From: an uncultured Alphaproteobacteria bacterium
Lineage (GTDB): Bacteria; Pseudomonadota; Alphaproteobacteria; RF32; CAG-239
Length of the DNA: 38,895 nt
Assembly (NCBI GenBank): GCA_947588655.1
Contig: CANPYS010000017.1
Span: 1-38,895 of the forward strand
Reading direction: 5' to 3'
Each line of letters begins with the position of its first letter. Within the stretch, counting starts at the first letter, position 1. Positions 25,076 to 32,562 of the stretch are shown here, in pieces. A program made the translations under genes and the position numbers. A model generated the notes under the pieces. The model was not told the origin of the DNA, searched no databases, and worked only from the letters and a program-made list of their open reading frames with translations.

Positions 25076-26191
25076 CTATGTCTCCTTCCTAGCTTCTTCA
25101 ATAGAGCCTTTTATCAAAATCGGACAAATGTCTTTAATTTGAGTTTTCAAGCGTTCATTGAGTGCTTTACGTGAATTATAAATATTAAAAATATTCACGA
25201 TATCTTGTTGTAAATCTGTATCTGGCAGTGGTAGTCTCACTTCTTTCATTAGACTAAAGTCAAATATATCTCGTACTGAACCAGCAGAAAAATACCATGC
25301 GTATCTTTGAAATTCACTTCTTCCAAACCACAGCATTAAGTATTCGGGAATTATTTTTTCAGTCTTTATTACCTTAAATACCTGATACATAGGAGAAATA
25401 ATACACGGCTTATCATCTGAATACAATGCAATTGAGCCTATATTAATTCTCGCTGGATTATATGCAAAGTTACCGTTTCTAGCTATAGTATACTTTGCAA
25501 TATCAACACCAAGCATATTTGCACGCGTATCTACAAACGATCCGCTTGCTTCTACACCTTGGACGTGTTTAACCGCTCTGTTTGAATTTGGTTCATTGAC
25601 TGCATCAATGTACGGTCCAATTGCTTCGCAAGGTATTTTTCTTCTTAAATCTTCTATATACGCATCGCAAACCAGTTTTAAATCTTCTAATCCTCGTTCA
25701 TAGCATTTTTGATTAGATAGCATAGCATTATAAACATCAACATACTTCTGCTGAATTCCAATTGGCGGTAGGTCAAGTTCAATGTTACAAAAAACATCCC
25801 AGTCAAGATTAGAACGAATGCTTCCATCACTACAAAAAGCACCATACCTATCTTTTTCTTTTGATAAAAATGTCATGAAAAAATAAGTAGGAATTACAAT
25901 ATCTTGTGCAAAAATTTCAAAAGTTGTATAAGCCGGTGAAACTATTATCAGATCCTCATTAGAATACATACTGATTCTTATACACTTATCTCTGCCTGTT
26001 TGCATACCACTATAGACAAAACGATTTTTTCTAACAACTTTATAATTTGTTTCATCAAGTCCTTCTGTGTTTGCAACAGTTGGCATAAATTCTTTGTTGA
26101 TGTTTATACCGTAGAAATCCTTGATTCCAAGATTATTACGTTCATCTATTAAAGTAACTAAATCTCCAATTTTATACCTAGTCAATGCCAT
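25076..26191 (-). CDS. hsdS: Type I restriction-modification specificity subunit (HsdS)
   Basis: 371 aa from the ATG at 26191, preceded by AAGGGA; it overlaps the hsdM stop by 14 bases. It has two target-recognition halves with related endings: SDGSIRSNLDWDVFCNIELD (first) and SAGSVRDIFDFSLMKEVRLP (second). Each is followed by a helical spacer, as expected for binding a bipartite target. TRDs vary by recombination, so the target sequence cannot be read from this sequence. hsdR follows after one base. Confidence 0.94.
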   Translation of the reverse strand: MALTRYKIGDLVTLIDERNNLGIKDFYGININKEFMPTVANTEGLDETNYKVVRKNRFVYSGMQTGRDKCIRISMYSNEDLIIVSPAYTTFEIFAQDIVIPTYFFMTFLSKEKDRYGAFCSDGSIRSNLDWDVFCNIELDLPPIGIQQKYVDVYNAMLSNQKCYERGLEDLKLVCDAYIEDLRRKIPCEAIGPYIDAVNEPNSNRAVKHVQGVEASGSFVDTRANMLGVDIAKYTIARNGNFAYNPARINIGSIALYSDDKPCIISPMYQVFKVIKTEKIIPEYLMLWFGRSEFQRYAWYFSAGSVRDIFDFSLMKEVRLPLPDTDLQQDIVNIFNIYNSRKALNERLKTQIKDICPILIKGSIEEARKET

Positions 26192-27782
26192 ATCCAATTC
26201 CCTTAAATGCTTCCAGCAGCATAGTTTGAGATTCTTTTTCCTGTTTTATGATGTCTCGCATTTCATTTTGAATACGGGCCATTTCTTTTTCGTAGTCAAT
26301 TTCTAGATCATGGTCGATAAACTCAATGTATTTGCTTGGTGTCAGTGTCCAGCCTTTTTCCTCAATCTCTGCAATACCAACACTGCGATAAAGTTCCGGC
26401 ACAGCATAATTTGCACCATCTGTTCCTTCAGATTGCCATTTGTGATAAATTTCAGCGGCTTTGTTAATTTGCTCGGTTGACAGCTGAACTTTCTTTTTAT
26501 TTTCGTTCTTTACAGCGTTTTCTCTCCATTGGCGCAGATCCATAAATAAGATTTCATGCTCACGGTTGCGAAGGTTACGTCCATGATATTCGCCGCCTTT
26601 TTTATTTTGGTTCAAAATCCACAAGGTAACACTGATATCTGTTGTAATAAACAATTCTCGCGGTAGAACAATGATTGCTTCCACTTTATCATTTTGGATC
26701 AGGCGTTGGCGGATTAATGTTGTATCACTATCATTCAAAGCACCATTAGCAAGCAGGAATCCGGCAACACCATCTGCTTGTTTTAAGTGTGAAAGCATAT
26801 GCAGGATCCACGCATAGTTAGCGTTGCTTTCCGGTGGAGTAGCATAATCAGCCCAACGAGCATCATGTTCCAAATTCGGATCATACCAACCCTTCAGGTT
26901 AAACGGTGGGTTTGCCATGATGTAATTGAAGTATAAACCTTTATGCAAATCGTGCGTAAAAGATGAATCGTTTGTTTCGCCAAGATTATGGCTGAGACCG
27001 CGCAAAGCCAAGTTCATTTTCGCCAAACGGTATGTCGCGGCATCTTTTTCTTGTCCGAAAATATTAATGCGGCTGATGTCGCCTTGCTTAGATTTTACAA
27101 GCTCAGCACTTTGGATAAACATACCGCCGGAACCGCAAGCCGGATCGTATAGCGTTCCTTCCCATGGCTCAATCATTGAGGCAATCAACTGCACAACATC
27201 GTGCGGGGTATAGAATTCACCTTCTTCTTTAGTGGCATTTACCGCAAACTCTTTTAAGAAATACTCATAAACCCGGCCGATCAGATCTTTTTCTTCGCCA
27301 AAGGCTTTGTGACTGATTTTATTTACTTCATCAACCAGTTTTTTAATATCGTTAGCACCAAGGTTTCGAGTGGTAAATGTACCCTCAATGAAACAACCTT
27401 TTAATTGCTCAGAAGAGGTAGCAATGCTGTGAAGTGCAGTATCAAGAGCTACGTTCAGCGATGGTGCCGGTGTATTAATAATGGTGGACCAACGCGCTTC
27501 CGGCGGAAGATCATAGGTTCCGTCCGCAAAAGTTGCATCATCAAAGAATGCCGCCCGGATATTCTCATCATCTGGATCAAGGTTCTGTGCAATCAAGGTT
27601 TGGCGCAATTTTTCAATACCATCTTCATATTTTTCGCCGATAAAGCGTAAAAACACAAGGGTTAACATCATGTCTCTTTTTTCAAAGAATGAGCCTGAAT
27701 TACGAGCCGCCCGCAAAATATCGCGACAGTTAAATAAAATATTGTCAATGTTTAATGCTGTATCTTTTGCCTTTTTAGCCAT
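26178..27782 (-). CDS. hsdM: Type I restriction-modification methyltransferase subunit (HsdM)
   Basis: 534 aa. The N-terminal helical HsdM_N domain includes KRDMMLTLVFLRFIGEKYED. The N6-adenine methylase core has SAM motif DPACGSGGMF (213-222) and catalytic NPPF (291-294), preceded by GEFYTPHDVVQLI. It methylates adenine in the HsdS target and protects the host. It starts two bases after the WYL gene stop and overlaps hsdS, so translation is coupled. Confidence 0.96.
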   Translation of the reverse strand: MAKKAKDTALNIDNILFNCRDILRAARNSGSFFEKRDMMLTLVFLRFIGEKYEDGIEKLRQTLIAQNLDPDDENIRAAFFDDATFADGTYDLPPEARWSTIINTPAPSLNVALDTALHSIATSSEQLKGCFIEGTFTTRNLGANDIKKLVDEVNKISHKAFGEEKDLIGRVYEYFLKEFAVNATKEEGEFYTPHDVVQLIASMIEPWEGTLYDPACGSGGMFIQSAELVKSKQGDISRINIFGQEKDAATYRLAKMNLALRGLSHNLGETNDSSFTHDLHKGLYFNYIMANPPFNLKGWYDPNLEHDARWADYATPPESNANYAWILHMLSHLKQADGVAGFLLANGALNDSDTTLIRQRLIQNDKVEAIIVLPRELFITTDISVTLWILNQNKKGGEYHGRNLRNREHEILFMDLRQWRENAVKNENKKKVQLSTEQINKAAEIYHKWQSEGTDGANYAVPELYRSVGIAEIEEKGWTLTPSKYIEFIDHDLEIDYEKEMARIQNEMRDIIKQEKESQTMLLEAFKGIGYGID

Positions 27783-27784
27783 GT

Positions 27785-28741
27785 TTATATTTCCTTCTGT
27801 TTCAAAAGTATTCTTTCTTCAAAATCTTCCGGTTTTATAACCTTTACATGCTTACCCCATGTGTAAAGGTGCCAATCCATTTCAAGTACGCCGCCGGCCC
27901 GGAATTTAACTGTTAAGGTGCCGTCCGGATTGCGGATTGCTTCTTGCTTCGGATGAAATGTATATTGAGCCGCAGAATCAGCAACTTCGGCATCAAATAA
28001 CCACTCTACATCAAAGGGCTCTTCCTGATATACGCCAAAAGCTTGTTCACTAAATTCTTTAAGCGAGAAATGAGGATCGCGCTTAAAATAGGTGTTTAAA
28101 ACCTCAATTTCCTTTATTTTATTCAGGTTAAAATGGCACATTTTGCGCTTTGCCGGATCCCAAGCGATTAAATAATGCTTGTTTCCATACAAAAAGCCAT
28201 AAGGGAATAGCTCCCGCCAATCTTTATTATGCTCGGAATCGTATTTTATTTTTATGCGGTTGCAAGCAATAATGGCATAACGAAGTTGCTTTAAATGTTC
28301 TATATTTATGATAATTTTCGGTCCGGGCCTGAATGCGTAACCCTCAGCTTCCAATAGAGCTTCAGCATCCGGTTCAATTCGGTTCACCGCATCATTACCG
28401 ATTATGGCCTTAATTTTATGTAAAACCGTATCAATATAGCGGGAATCTATCATGCTCTTTGTTGCTAAAAGCTTAGAAGCATTTTGGAGCGCGTGGATTT
28501 CTTCCATTGAAAAATTGACCATTTCGTGGCCGGTACCTTTGGGTAAACGCCAACGTTTCGTATTATAACGACCGCTTATTTCTTGAATTTGCGGGTATTT
28601 TTCGGCAATAGCATCTTTCATGCGAATCGATGTTCGGAGGGAAACATCATACTTTTCCATGATGTCTTTCAAGGAAACGCCATCATCTCTGTCCTGCATC
28701 CACAGAATCAAGTCATTGAGCGTTTGTGTCTTTTTATACAT
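27785..28741 (-). CDS. WYL-domain transcriptional regulator of the restriction operon
   Basis: 318 aa with GGAG six bases before the ATG. The N-terminal HTH has DGVSLKDIMEKYDVSLRTSI. The WYL region (ELFPYGFLYGNKHYLIAWDP, about 176-195) and a C-terminal WCX-like extension (VLEMDWHLYTWGKHVKVIKP) follow. Such regulators repress defence operons until a ligand, perhaps nucleic acid, is sensed. It is the first gene of the operon WYL-hsdM-hsdS-hsdR-DUF262, so it probably controls all five, itself included. Confidence 0.92.
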   Translation of the reverse strand: MYKKTQTLNDLILWMQDRDDGVSLKDIMEKYDVSLRTSIRMKDAIAEKYPQIQEISGRYNTKRWRLPKGTGHEMVNFSMEEIHALQNASKLLATKSMIDSRYIDTVLHKIKAIIGNDAVNRIEPDAEALLEAEGYAFRPGPKIIINIEHLKQLRYAIIACNRIKIKYDSEHNKDWRELFPYGFLYGNKHYLIAWDPAKRKMCHFNLNKIKEIEVLNTYFKRDPHFSLKEFSEQAFGVYQEEPFDVEWLFDAEVADSAAQYTFHPKQEAIRNPDGTLTVKFRAGGVLEMDWHLYTWGKHVKVIKPEDFEERILLKQKEI

Positions 28742-28771
28742 TTCCGGCTCCGTTCATACAGTAACTAGCAC

Positions 28772-28799
28772 ATTGTACTCTATTTTTTTTAAATGTCAA
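28772..28799 (-). promoter_or_regulatory. Strong predicted promoter of the WYL-hsd operon
   Basis: On the minus strand: TTGACA (28799-28794), 16 bases, TACAAT (28777-28772). A second TTGACA lies nine bases upstream at 28814-28809, forming a direct repeat that could be part of a WYL-regulator site. Confidence 0.65.
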
Positions 28800-28867
28800 T
28801 CAAATTCGTGTCAAAAAATGGCATTATTCTATTTTACTTTTTGATATGCTTATACATCAAGTTTTAA

Positions 28868-29128
28868 TTAATCTTTTTCTTTTAGCTTCTTGATTTTTTG
28901 ATGTTCTTTTTTCAGATCGATTTCACATTGTTTATATCTTGCAACCATTTGTTCCATTTTACGGCGCATCCGCTCTAAACGTCGTTTTGGACGATCTGGT
29001 AATGTAGTTCCGTACGCCTTTTTAAGAATGATTTCTATTTGGGTTAAAGTGCGTGCTGCGTAGTAATAGATCATTGTGAAATTGGTTCTATTGCTTGGCA
29101 TTATATCTTGATATTTTTTAAATTTCAT
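28868..29128 (-). CDS. Small basic coiled-coil protein of unknown function
   Basis: 86 aa with AAAGGA eight bases before the ATG. A short N-terminal part (TNFTMIYYYAARTLTQIEII) is followed by a basic stretch (DRPKRRLERMRRKMEQMV) and a Lys/Glu coiled coil to the end. There is no signal peptide. I do not recognise the family. It lies between the restriction operon, on the same strand, and the divergent hipBA. It might bind nucleic acid, judged only from charge. Confidence 0.65.
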   Translation of the reverse strand: MKFKKYQDIMPSNRTNFTMIYYYAARTLTQIEIILKKAYGTTLPDRPKRRLERMRRKMEQMVARYKQCEIDLKKEHQKIKKLKEKD

Positions 29129-29220
29129 GGCATTTCCTTTCTAGGTAGCGTCATGAATGCTTGGAAAAAACTGAAAGTCCAGAAGAAAGTTTGGGTTTTA
29201 AAGTTTTATTTCTATTTTTC

Positions 29221-29334
29221 TTACCGTTCGGTAATATTTTTGGCTATCTTCGTCTTGCCTTATAAAAATGTTACCTATCGGTAAGATTTTTGTTGATTTT
29301 TTATAAAATAGGTGCTAATCTTACCAAGAGGTAA
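29221..29334. promoter_or_regulatory. Three TTACC-N4-GGTAA operators at 50-bp spacing, with hipBA promoter
   Basis: Palindromes at 29221-29234, 29271-29284 and 29321-29334 share TTACC/GGTAA arms with different 4-base centres. The spacing is exactly 50 bp. A promoter candidate, TTGATT (29293), 17 bases, TAATCT (29316), runs into the third site, which also overlaps the ribosome site. This fits HipB autorepression. Confidence 0.72.
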
Positions 29335-29339
29335 GAAAA

Positions 29340-29555
29340 ATGAAGATACGAGATTCAAAAAGTTTTGGCAAAGCCATAAAAGAATATAGAAAAAAACAAG
29401 GATTAACACAAATTCAGTTATCTGCAGTAGCGAATGTCAGTCCGCGATTTATAGGTGAGCTGGAAAGAGGAAAGCCTACGATAGAATTGGAAAAAGCACT
29501 GTATGTGGCATGGATTTTAGGGCTAAATTTAAGCGTTGCAGATATTGAGGAGTAA
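29340..29555 (+). CDS. hipB: HipB-like antitoxin, compact XRE regulator (second system)
   Basis: 71 aa, almost entirely an XRE HTH: FGKAIKEYRKKQGLTQIQLS, then SPRFIGELERGKPTIELEKA. GAGG precedes the ATG. The third TTACC operator lies directly before it, and hipA follows after 3 bases. It should bind the operators and inhibit the kinase. It is unrelated in length and operator type to the hipB inside the phage late genes. Confidence 0.87.
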   Translation: MKIRDSKSFGKAIKEYRKKQGLTQIQLSAVANVSPRFIGELERGKPTIELEKALYVAWILGLNLSVADIEE

Positions 29556-29558
29556 TTC

Positions 29559-30797
29559 ATGGTAAGAAGATTGAATGTATATTTATATGGTCAAAAAGCA
29601 GGAATTTTATCCGAAGATTCATTAGGTCGTCTAGAATTTCAGTACGAAGATGATGCTCCCCCTTTGTCTGTCAGAATGCCTGTGCGTAAAACGATATATG
29701 AACCGATTTATGCAGAACCATTTTTTGATAATTTGACTCCTGAGGGAGATGCTTTAAGCCTTATTTCTAAAAATTTTCACATCTCTGAAGAAAATACCTT
29801 TTCTATATTAAATCAAATAGGCGGTGATTGTGCAGGAGCTGTTTCTTTATATTCAGATGAGCCAAAAATTTATATAGATACCCCATTGAAAGAGATTGAT
29901 CATGTACTGCTTTCAAAAATTATAGATAATTTACCGACAAATCCTTTATTAACAGGCATGGAAAATGCACCGCGTTTATCTCTGGCCGGAGCGCAATCGA
30001 AATTTGCTGTTTATAAAGCAGGTGATGGCAAATATTACCGTTCTGATGATGAACATCCAACAACCCATATTATCAAAATTACCAATAAGCATTTTAATGG
30101 TCTTCTTGAAAATGAGCTGTTTTGTATGACATTGGCAAAAAAATTCTTTAATGACGCAATAAATGTAGAACTGAAAATTGTTGATGGAAGAAAATATCTG
30201 GAAATTGATCGTTATGATCGAAAATCATTGAACGGGAAGATTGAGCGTATTCATCAAGAAGATTTTTGCCAAGTGTTAGGATATTTGAGTCGTAAAAAAT
30301 ATCAATCTGACGGCGGGCCGAAATTGCCGCAAATATATAGTGCTATCACACAGTACTCTAGTCAAAAAGCAACAGACGGATATAAATTTATAAAGCTTCT
30401 GATTTTTAATTATCTGGTCGGTAATACAGATGCTCATGCTAAAAATTTTTCTTTTATACATTTGGATAAAAATAATAAGGTCATTTTATCTCCGGCGTAT
30501 GATTTGGTATCCGTTGATGTGTATCCTAGAAAAATTGTAAGTCATGATATTGCAATGACTATAAATGGTAAAGGCACTTATGATTCTCTTCATAAAAAGG
30601 ATTGGATAGCTCTTTTTACACAATTGCACCTGAATGCTACAAGCATGATGAAAGAAATGAAAAGAACTTTTTTAAATATTATAGAAGACAGTCATGTTTT
30701 GGCCGATCAACTTAATAAAAACGAGCTTACTTCATCTGATATTTATGAAAAAATACTGAAAAATATTGAAAAAAGATATAATACACTATTTGAATGA
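29559..30797 (+). CDS. hipA: HipA-family Ser/Thr kinase toxin (second system)
   Basis: 412 aa. The N-terminal domain has FFDNLTPEGD (55-64), a HipA hallmark. SLAGAQSKFAV (141-151) is the flexible ATP loop, with the Ser usually autophosphorylated in E. coli HipA. The catalytic loop GNTDAHAKNFS has Asp291, and LSPAYDL holds the metal Asp. All catalytic residues are present, so it should be an active kinase. It is more similar in layout to classical E. coli HipA than the phage copy. It could stabilise the defence block or act as a phage-triggered arrest system (inference). Confidence 0.93.
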   Translation: MVRRLNVYLYGQKAGILSEDSLGRLEFQYEDDAPPLSVRMPVRKTIYEPIYAEPFFDNLTPEGDALSLISKNFHISEENTFSILNQIGGDCAGAVSLYSDEPKIYIDTPLKEIDHVLLSKIIDNLPTNPLLTGMENAPRLSLAGAQSKFAVYKAGDGKYYRSDDEHPTTHIIKITNKHFNGLLENELFCMTLAKKFFNDAINVELKIVDGRKYLEIDRYDRKSLNGKIERIHQEDFCQVLGYLSRKKYQSDGGPKLPQIYSAITQYSSQKATDGYKFIKLLIFNYLVGNTDAHAKNFSFIHLDKNNKVILSPAYDLVSVDVYPRKIVSHDIAMTINGKGTYDSLHKKDWIALFTQLHLNATSMMKEMKRTFLNIIEDSHVLADQLNKNELTSSDIYEKILKNIEKRYNTLFE

Positions 30798-31062
30798 TGT
30801 ATTTAAATGCATAAGACGTAAAATCAGCTACAATGGTTGTAATATTGAGTTTCAATTGATAAAAGTCTATATTTTATAAGGTTATTTCAATCTTCCGCGA
30901 AAAATGAGTGGCTGTTCACACTGGGTGGAAAATCAACCCTCTAGGTAAAAATATGGTTTGTAAAAATTGAGGAAGTCCTTGTGTTTTCAGGGTTATATCG
31001 CTATAATATGTCTAAATGAAAGTGAGGCGGTATCAAAGTAGGGATTTTCCCTAGATGTCGCC

Positions 31063-31105
31063 GACCACTAAAAAAGCCACCTCTATGGTGGCTTTTTTAG
31101 TGGTC
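31063..31105. terminator. Perfect 19-bp hairpin terminator
   Basis: GACCACTAAAAAAGCCACC pairs fully with GGTGGCTTTTTTAGTGGTC around a 5-base loop. The A/T runs make it usable on both strands. Confidence 0.75.
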
Positions 31106-31143
31106 ATTTACCAGATTTCTTGAACCAGCGACCTCGGGAGAGG

Positions 31144-31194
31144 CACTGTTCTTAAAAAATTTGCCATTGGAGCGGCAGATTTTTAAGAACAGTG
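31144..31194. repeat. Long imperfect hairpin
   Basis: CACTGTTCTTAAAAA at 31144 pairs with TTTTTAAGAACAGTG at 31180, and an inner GCC/GGC pairing extends the stem. On the minus strand the left arm runs into tRNA-like sequence (GAGGTCGCTGGTTCAAG). Confidence 0.7.
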
Positions 31195-31252
31195 GATAGC
31201 GGTTGTCGGCGCGCGAGGAGCGAGCGCGAACGAACAAGCCTAAAACCGCTTT

Positions 31253-31308
31253 GACCGAAGCGTAGTTACGCCGCAGACGATTTGTCGGCGGCAGCGTTAC
31301 GGAGCAAG
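31253..31308 (-). repeat. Hairpin-spacer repeat, copy 3 (inverted)
   Basis: On the minus strand it reads CTTGCTCCGTAAC, a GCCGC/GCGGC hairpin, then TAACTACGCTTCGGTCA. This matches the spacer elements of the arrays at 31417-31702 and 38427-38585 around another stem. Confidence 0.55.
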
Positions 31309-31315
31309 AGTGTAT

Positions 31316-31339
31316 GTTCAAGTCCAGTCAATCCGACCA
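31316..31339 (+). other. tRNA 3'-end fragment (T-loop to CCA), Pro-type acceptor
   Basis: TTCAAGT (54-60), CCAGT (61-65), CAATCCG (66-72), A73 and CCA fit tRNA geometry exactly. G72 with A73 is typical of bacterial tRNA-Pro. The bases upstream do not complete the T-stem, so this is a fragment, as left by integration into a tRNA 3' end. A possible partner half lies inverted near 31123. Confidence 0.45.
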
Positions 31340-31378
31340 AAAGTCGTATAACGGCACATCTAAAGGCACTTTGGTGGG
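31335..31378. repeat. Left arm of an imperfect inverted-repeat pair
   Basis: CCAAAAGTCG and TAAAGGCACTTT match, in reverse complement and with equal spacing, the arm at 31726-31770. About 34 of 44 positions agree. The arms enclose the hairpin array. Confidence 0.65.
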
Positions 31379-31416
31379 TCTCGGAAAATTTATGTACCTC
31401 TTTGGTCTTACTTATA

Positions 31417-31702
31417 AGGGTTGCCAGAAATGGCAACCCTAACTCGTTTCGGTCTTGCTCGTAAGTTTTGCGTTAAGCGCAAAACTAACTTGCTTCGGTC
31501 ACTGCTCTGTAACGCTTGCTTTGGCGCTTATCAGCGCCTTGCAAGCTAACACTCGCGTTATATCGCCTAAAAAACAACAACTTTTGTTGTTTTTATAGGC
31601 TCTACTTGCTTTGTAAAACCTGCCACGGTCGCTATTGCTCCCTTGCAGTTTTAACAAAGCTACGTCGCTTGTGGTAAAAACAACCCGCTGGGGTTGTTTT
31701 TA
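31417..31702 (+). repeat. Array of perfect hairpins separated by conserved spacers (copy 1)
   Basis: Consecutive stem-loops are AGGGTTGCCA/TGGCAACCCT, AGTTTTGCG/CGCAAAACT, GCTTGC..GGCGC/GCGCC..GCAAGC, GCCTA-A/T-rich arms/TAGGC, GCTTTGT/ACAAAGC and TAAAAACAACCC/GGGTTGTTTTTA. The spacers contain CTTGCTCGTA, TTGCTTCGGTCAC, GCTCTGTAAC and CTCGCGTTAT. The spacers recur almost unchanged at 38427-38585 (inverted), while some stems are replaced. Confidence 0.85.
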
Positions 31703-31725
31703 TCCTCGCGCACTAAAAATTTCCT

Positions 31726-31770
31726 CACCCTTAAAGTGCCTTTATTTGTACCATTCTCCGACTTTTGGGC
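31726..31770. repeat. Right arm of the imperfect inverted-repeat pair
   Basis: AAAGTGCCTTTA and CGACTTTTGG mirror the left arm at 31335-31378. The enclosed interval is about 435 bp. Confidence 0.65.
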
Positions 31771-31911
31771 CCCTAAATATTTAAGCAGAGGGACTTTCGG
31801 CGTATTTGCGTAGGTATTTCATATTTTGTCTCTTGGGTGGCTTTTTTTAGTTGACTTCATTATTGCTCATTATTAAAATTAAACGTATTGAAATCTGCAG
31901 AAAGGGACTCT

Positions 31912-32562
31912 ATGAAAAGACTATATTCAATTGAGTGGCTTAGAATTTGGTTTACTGCTTTAATTATTCTTTGTCATACTGCATATTATAACTTAATAAC
32001 GAATTTTTTTCATGGTCATAGTGTGTTAAGTGGTTCAACTTATACCGATGTATTTTTTCTAATAAGCGGATTTTTTATCTTTATATCATTGCAGAATGCA
32101 AAGGATGAGTCAATTATTCAAGTAATTAAGCATAGATGTTTACGTCTTTTACCCGCTTTGTGGCTTTATAAAATATTATGTGTTATTTTATTGTCGTATA
32201 AATTTAAATATTTACCAACAGATTTGATAATGTTTAATAAAAATGTTGGGATTGATGTTCAGACAAATACACATATTATTTGGTTTGTTGATGTTTTATT
32301 TTGGGTTAATATTTTTTATATTACACTTTATTTTTCTTGTAAAAATAAAATTCATTTTTTCTTTCTAACAACTTTAATAATGTATTTTTCTTTAGTTATC
32401 TTATTTAGCCACGATAATATCAATTTTCATTTTCAAATGGCAACAATTTATTTAGATGGAGGTGTTCTAAGAGGGTTGGCTTTTGTTGGTTTAGGGATTA
32501 TAGTAGCTTCATTGCCCAAATGCCCTACCTTGTCTTCCCCCCCCCCTCACACACACAACTAA
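31912..32562 (+). CDS. Acyltransferase family 3 membrane protein, N-terminal part (frame ends at C10 tract)
   Basis: 216 aa from the ATG at 31912, with AAAGGGA upstream. YSIEWLRIWFTALIILCHT is the start of acyltransferase-3 proteins, with the catalytic-type His in the first membrane segment. DVFFLISGFFIFISL is the family's second signature. Several further membrane helices follow. After GLGIIVASLP the frame enters a C10-T-(CA)5 tract and stops. The rest of the protein continues in another frame. One added C, or loss of one CA, joins both parts into about 350 aa, the normal family length. Such enzymes O-acetylate surface sugars. Confidence 0.85.
   Translation: MKRLYSIEWLRIWFTALIILCHTAYYNLITNFFHGHSVLSGSTYTDVFFLISGFFIFISLQNAKDESIIQVIKHRCLRLLPALWLYKILCVILLSYKFKYLPTDLIMFNKNVGIDVQTNTHIIWFVDVLFWVNIFYITLYFSCKNKIHFFFLTTLIMYFSLVILFSHDNINFHFQMATIYLDGGVLRGLAFVGLGIIVASLPKCPTLSSPPPHTHN

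Larger units (their letters stand above)
30798..31911. other. Non-coding, structure-rich gap
   Basis: About 1.1 kb without a credible gene; the track's ORFs here are short and run through hairpins. The first 260 bases are AT-rich with no clear signal except TAGGG-ATTTT-CCCTA at 31040. Then come a perfect terminator hairpin, tRNA-like fragments, an inverted-repeat pair and a chain of hairpins (listed separately). A T-rich GGTGGCTTTTTTTAG at about 31830 repeats the 3' half of the terminator at 31087. Confidence 0.7.

Noticed and set aside
25075-25101. Nine-codon longer start of hsdR
   Set aside because: The ATG at 25074 has AAGGAG at proper spacing; the longer start lies inside hsdS without a site.
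29153-29284. 43-codon ORF (MNAWKKLKVQKKV...) with one hydrophobic segment upstream of the second hipB
   Set aside because: It runs through two of the three hipBA operators and has only a weak AGGT site, so the reading frame is most likely incidental.
30798-31060. Small gene after the second hipA
   Set aside because: No frame of useful length, and no start with a ribosome site was seen.
31055-31068. Second CCGACCA string as another tRNA end
   Set aside because: No T-loop TTCAA at the right distance and no pairing stem; CCGACCA alone is too short.
31097-31321. 74-aa minus-strand ORF
   Set aside because: It runs across the long hairpin, a repeat copy and tRNA-like sequence, has no ribosome site and no protein-like composition.
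31417-31702. CRISPR array or integron attC array
   Set aside because: Unit lengths and hairpin stems vary, there are no identical direct repeats with unique equal-length spacers, no cas genes, no integrase and no attC core sites.
31888-31911. Upstream TTG start of the acyltransferase
   Set aside because: The ATG at 31912 has AAAGGGA upstream and matches the family's N-terminus.
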